This document shows positions 43,283 through 43,804 of a stretch of DNA of 43,804 nt, piece after piece. The translations under genes and the position numbers were made by a program. Each line of letters starts with the position of its first letter. The stretch's first letter is position 1. The stretch is from Marinifilum caeruleilacunae (GTDB lineage: Bacteria; Bacteroidota; Bacteroidia; Bacteroidales; Marinifilaceae), in assembly GCF_013141825.1 (NCBI RefSeq), contig NZ_RZNH01000045.1:1-43804 (forward strand). The letters are read 5' to 3'. The notes under the pieces were generated by a model, which worked only from the letters and a program-made list of their open reading frames with translations, did not search any database and was not told where the DNA came from.

Positions 43283-43597
43283 ATGAACAAATTATTTAAG
43301 ATCTTAAAAAGTACATTACTAGTGCTAAGTATTGTACTATGCTCTACTCTATCTTATGCTGGAAACAAGGATGCAAAAAAGGTAGAAACGGTAGTTTTCA
43401 AAGTGGAAATGGACTGCATGGGTTGTGCTGGAAAAATTGAAAAGAACATTCCTTTCGAAAAAGGGGTAAAAAAGTTAAATGTTGACTTTAAAGCACAGAA
43501 AGTAACCATTACTTACAAAGCAGATAAAACAAGCAAGGAAAACTTGAAAAAAGCTTTGGAGAAATTGAAATTTAAAGTGGAAGAATTTAAAGCGTAA
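43283..43597 (+). CDS. Exported HMA-domain (copper-chaperone-like) protein
   Basis: 104 residues with a signal peptide (about 1-26), then a single heavy-metal-associated domain (about 35-102). The binding motif is MDCMGC with Cys45 and Cys48 (CxxC), as in CopZ/Atx1, followed by the family's betaalphabeta pattern ending KFKVEEF. Typical HMA chaperones are cytoplasmic; this one should sit in the periplasm, where it could pass copper to or from the neighbouring receptor and Cys-rich protein. Followed by a strong terminator. Confidence 0.93.
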   Translation: MNKLFKILKSTLLVLSIVLCSTLSYAGNKDAKKVETVVFKVEMDCMGCAGKIEKNIPFEKGVKKLNVDFKAQKVTITYKADKTSKENLKKALEKLKFKVEEFKA

Positions 43598-43619
43598 GTA
43601 CTTTTCTTCATAGAAGAAA

Positions 43620-43648
43620 GGGGCGAATCTTATGATTCGCCCCTTTTT
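43620..43648 (+). terminator. Terminator after the HMA gene
   Basis: The perfect 10-bp stem GGGGCGAATC / GATTCGCCCC (43620-43629 / 43634-43643) with a TTAT loop is followed by five Ts. It ends the copper cluster just before the insertion sequence. Confidence 0.94.
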
Positions 43649-43657
43649 ATATTAATG

Positions 43658-43804
43658 TGTCCCGTCCTGAAATAAGTTGACAGTAAATCGACTTATTTAT
43701 GAAAATATTGAGAAAGACTGTAGCAAGGCGTACCCAACGAAATTATAATTTATCCTTTAAATTGTCAGTTGTACGTCAAGTTGAAGAAGGGGAAATGACC
43801 TACC
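43658..43804 (+). mobile_element. Left end of an IS3-family insertion sequence (runs off the window)
   Basis: The left terminal repeat begins at 43658 (TGTCCCGTCCTGAAATAAG, then TTGACA), directly after the terminator. It is unlike the repeat of the element at 1-145, so the two are different elements. The transposase gene starts 41 bases further in. Only this end is visible. Confidence 0.75.
43699..43804 (+). CDS. IS3-family transposase OrfA, N-terminal fragment (partial)
   Basis: From ATG 43699 the first 35 codons encode a basic start (MKILRKTVARRTQRNYNLSF) and then KLSVVRQVEEGEMTY. This is the opening of the helix-turn-helix OrfA protein of IS3/IS911-like elements, where the RNYxLSFKLxVVRxVEEG pattern is common. 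The gene continues beyond the right edge. The visible part shows no stop or frameshift. Confidence 0.7.
   Translation, partial: MKILRKTVARRTQRNYNLSFKLSVVRQVEEGEMTY

Noticed and set aside
1-43804. Composite transposon spanning the window
   Set aside because: The terminal repeats of the two IS elements differ, so they would not mobilise the segment together.
1-43804. CRISPR array, rRNA or tRNA genes, prophage genes
   Set aside because: No spaced direct repeats, no cloverleaf-like or rRNA-like stretches and no phage structural genes noticed on either strand; this was a reading by eye, not a program run.

Overview
The window looks like chromosomal DNA from a facultatively anaerobic, Gram-negative member of the Bacteroidota. 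The signs are AT-rich DNA, promoters of the TTTG / TAnnTTTG type, FecR/DUF4974 anti-sigma architecture, carboxypeptidase-regulatory-like TonB receptors, DUF5777 and DUF6340-type proteins and many Bacteroidota-style lipoproteins. A marine Marinilabiliales/Marinifilaceae relative is my guess; the sequence alone does not prove it. Two different IS3-family elements touch the ends: the 3' end of an IS150-like transposase at 1-145, and the left end plus orfA start of another at 43658-43804.

Layout. (1) 627-4654: pflB, pflA and focA, mixed-acid fermentation of pyruvate to formate, with a perfect FNR-type palindrome just before pflB. (2) 4958-6100: a TlpA-type thioredoxin-fold protein. (3) 6259-12247, minus strand: tripartite RND efflux operon (TolC-type, adaptor, pump, small DUF2892 protein) behind a clear promoter whose -33 element is overlapped by a 16-bp palindrome. 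(4) 12455-18740, minus: cinA, an M48 protease, a TPR lipoprotein, a VWA membrane protein and a YCII-domain lipoprotein. (5) 18953-20133, minus: a DMT/EamA transporter preceded by a structured leader that looks like a terminator-type riboswitch of no class I recognise. (6) 20161-27452, plus: TonB-dependent receptor, ECF sigma factor, FecR anti-sigma, an STN protein fused to a 16-residue-repeat outer-membrane-like domain, and a paralogue of that domain without STN. Three near-identical ECF-type promoters lie in this module. (7) 27543-34273: an unknown Cys-motif protein, a dicarboxylate/amino-acid symporter, dapA with a long leader, an ACT-like protein, YchJ, an unknown helical protein and an MFS transporter. 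(8) 34412-35898: nitroreductase and a COG0523 metallochaperone GTPase. (9) 35927-40248: an FNR-like regulator with N-terminal cysteines, divergent from a cluster with an outer-membrane cytochrome lipoprotein, a DUF5777 beta-barrel, a monohaem cytochrome c, a seven-haem cytochrome c and a di-haem cytochrome b. This could carry electrons from quinol towards the cell surface. (10) 40430-43597: a copper-type cluster with a Cys/His-rich exported protein, a TonB receptor with a CxxxCC plug motif and an exported HMA-domain protein.

The most interesting items are the self-contained ECF/FecR/STN-repeat regulon, the unassigned leader RNA before the DMT transporter, and the cytochrome b / multihaem / porin-like cluster next to an FNR-like regulator. 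The perfect FNR box at pflB and the near-match beside the regulator suggest that fermentation and cytochrome-based respiration share oxygen control. All motif and family calls were made by eye, without database searches.
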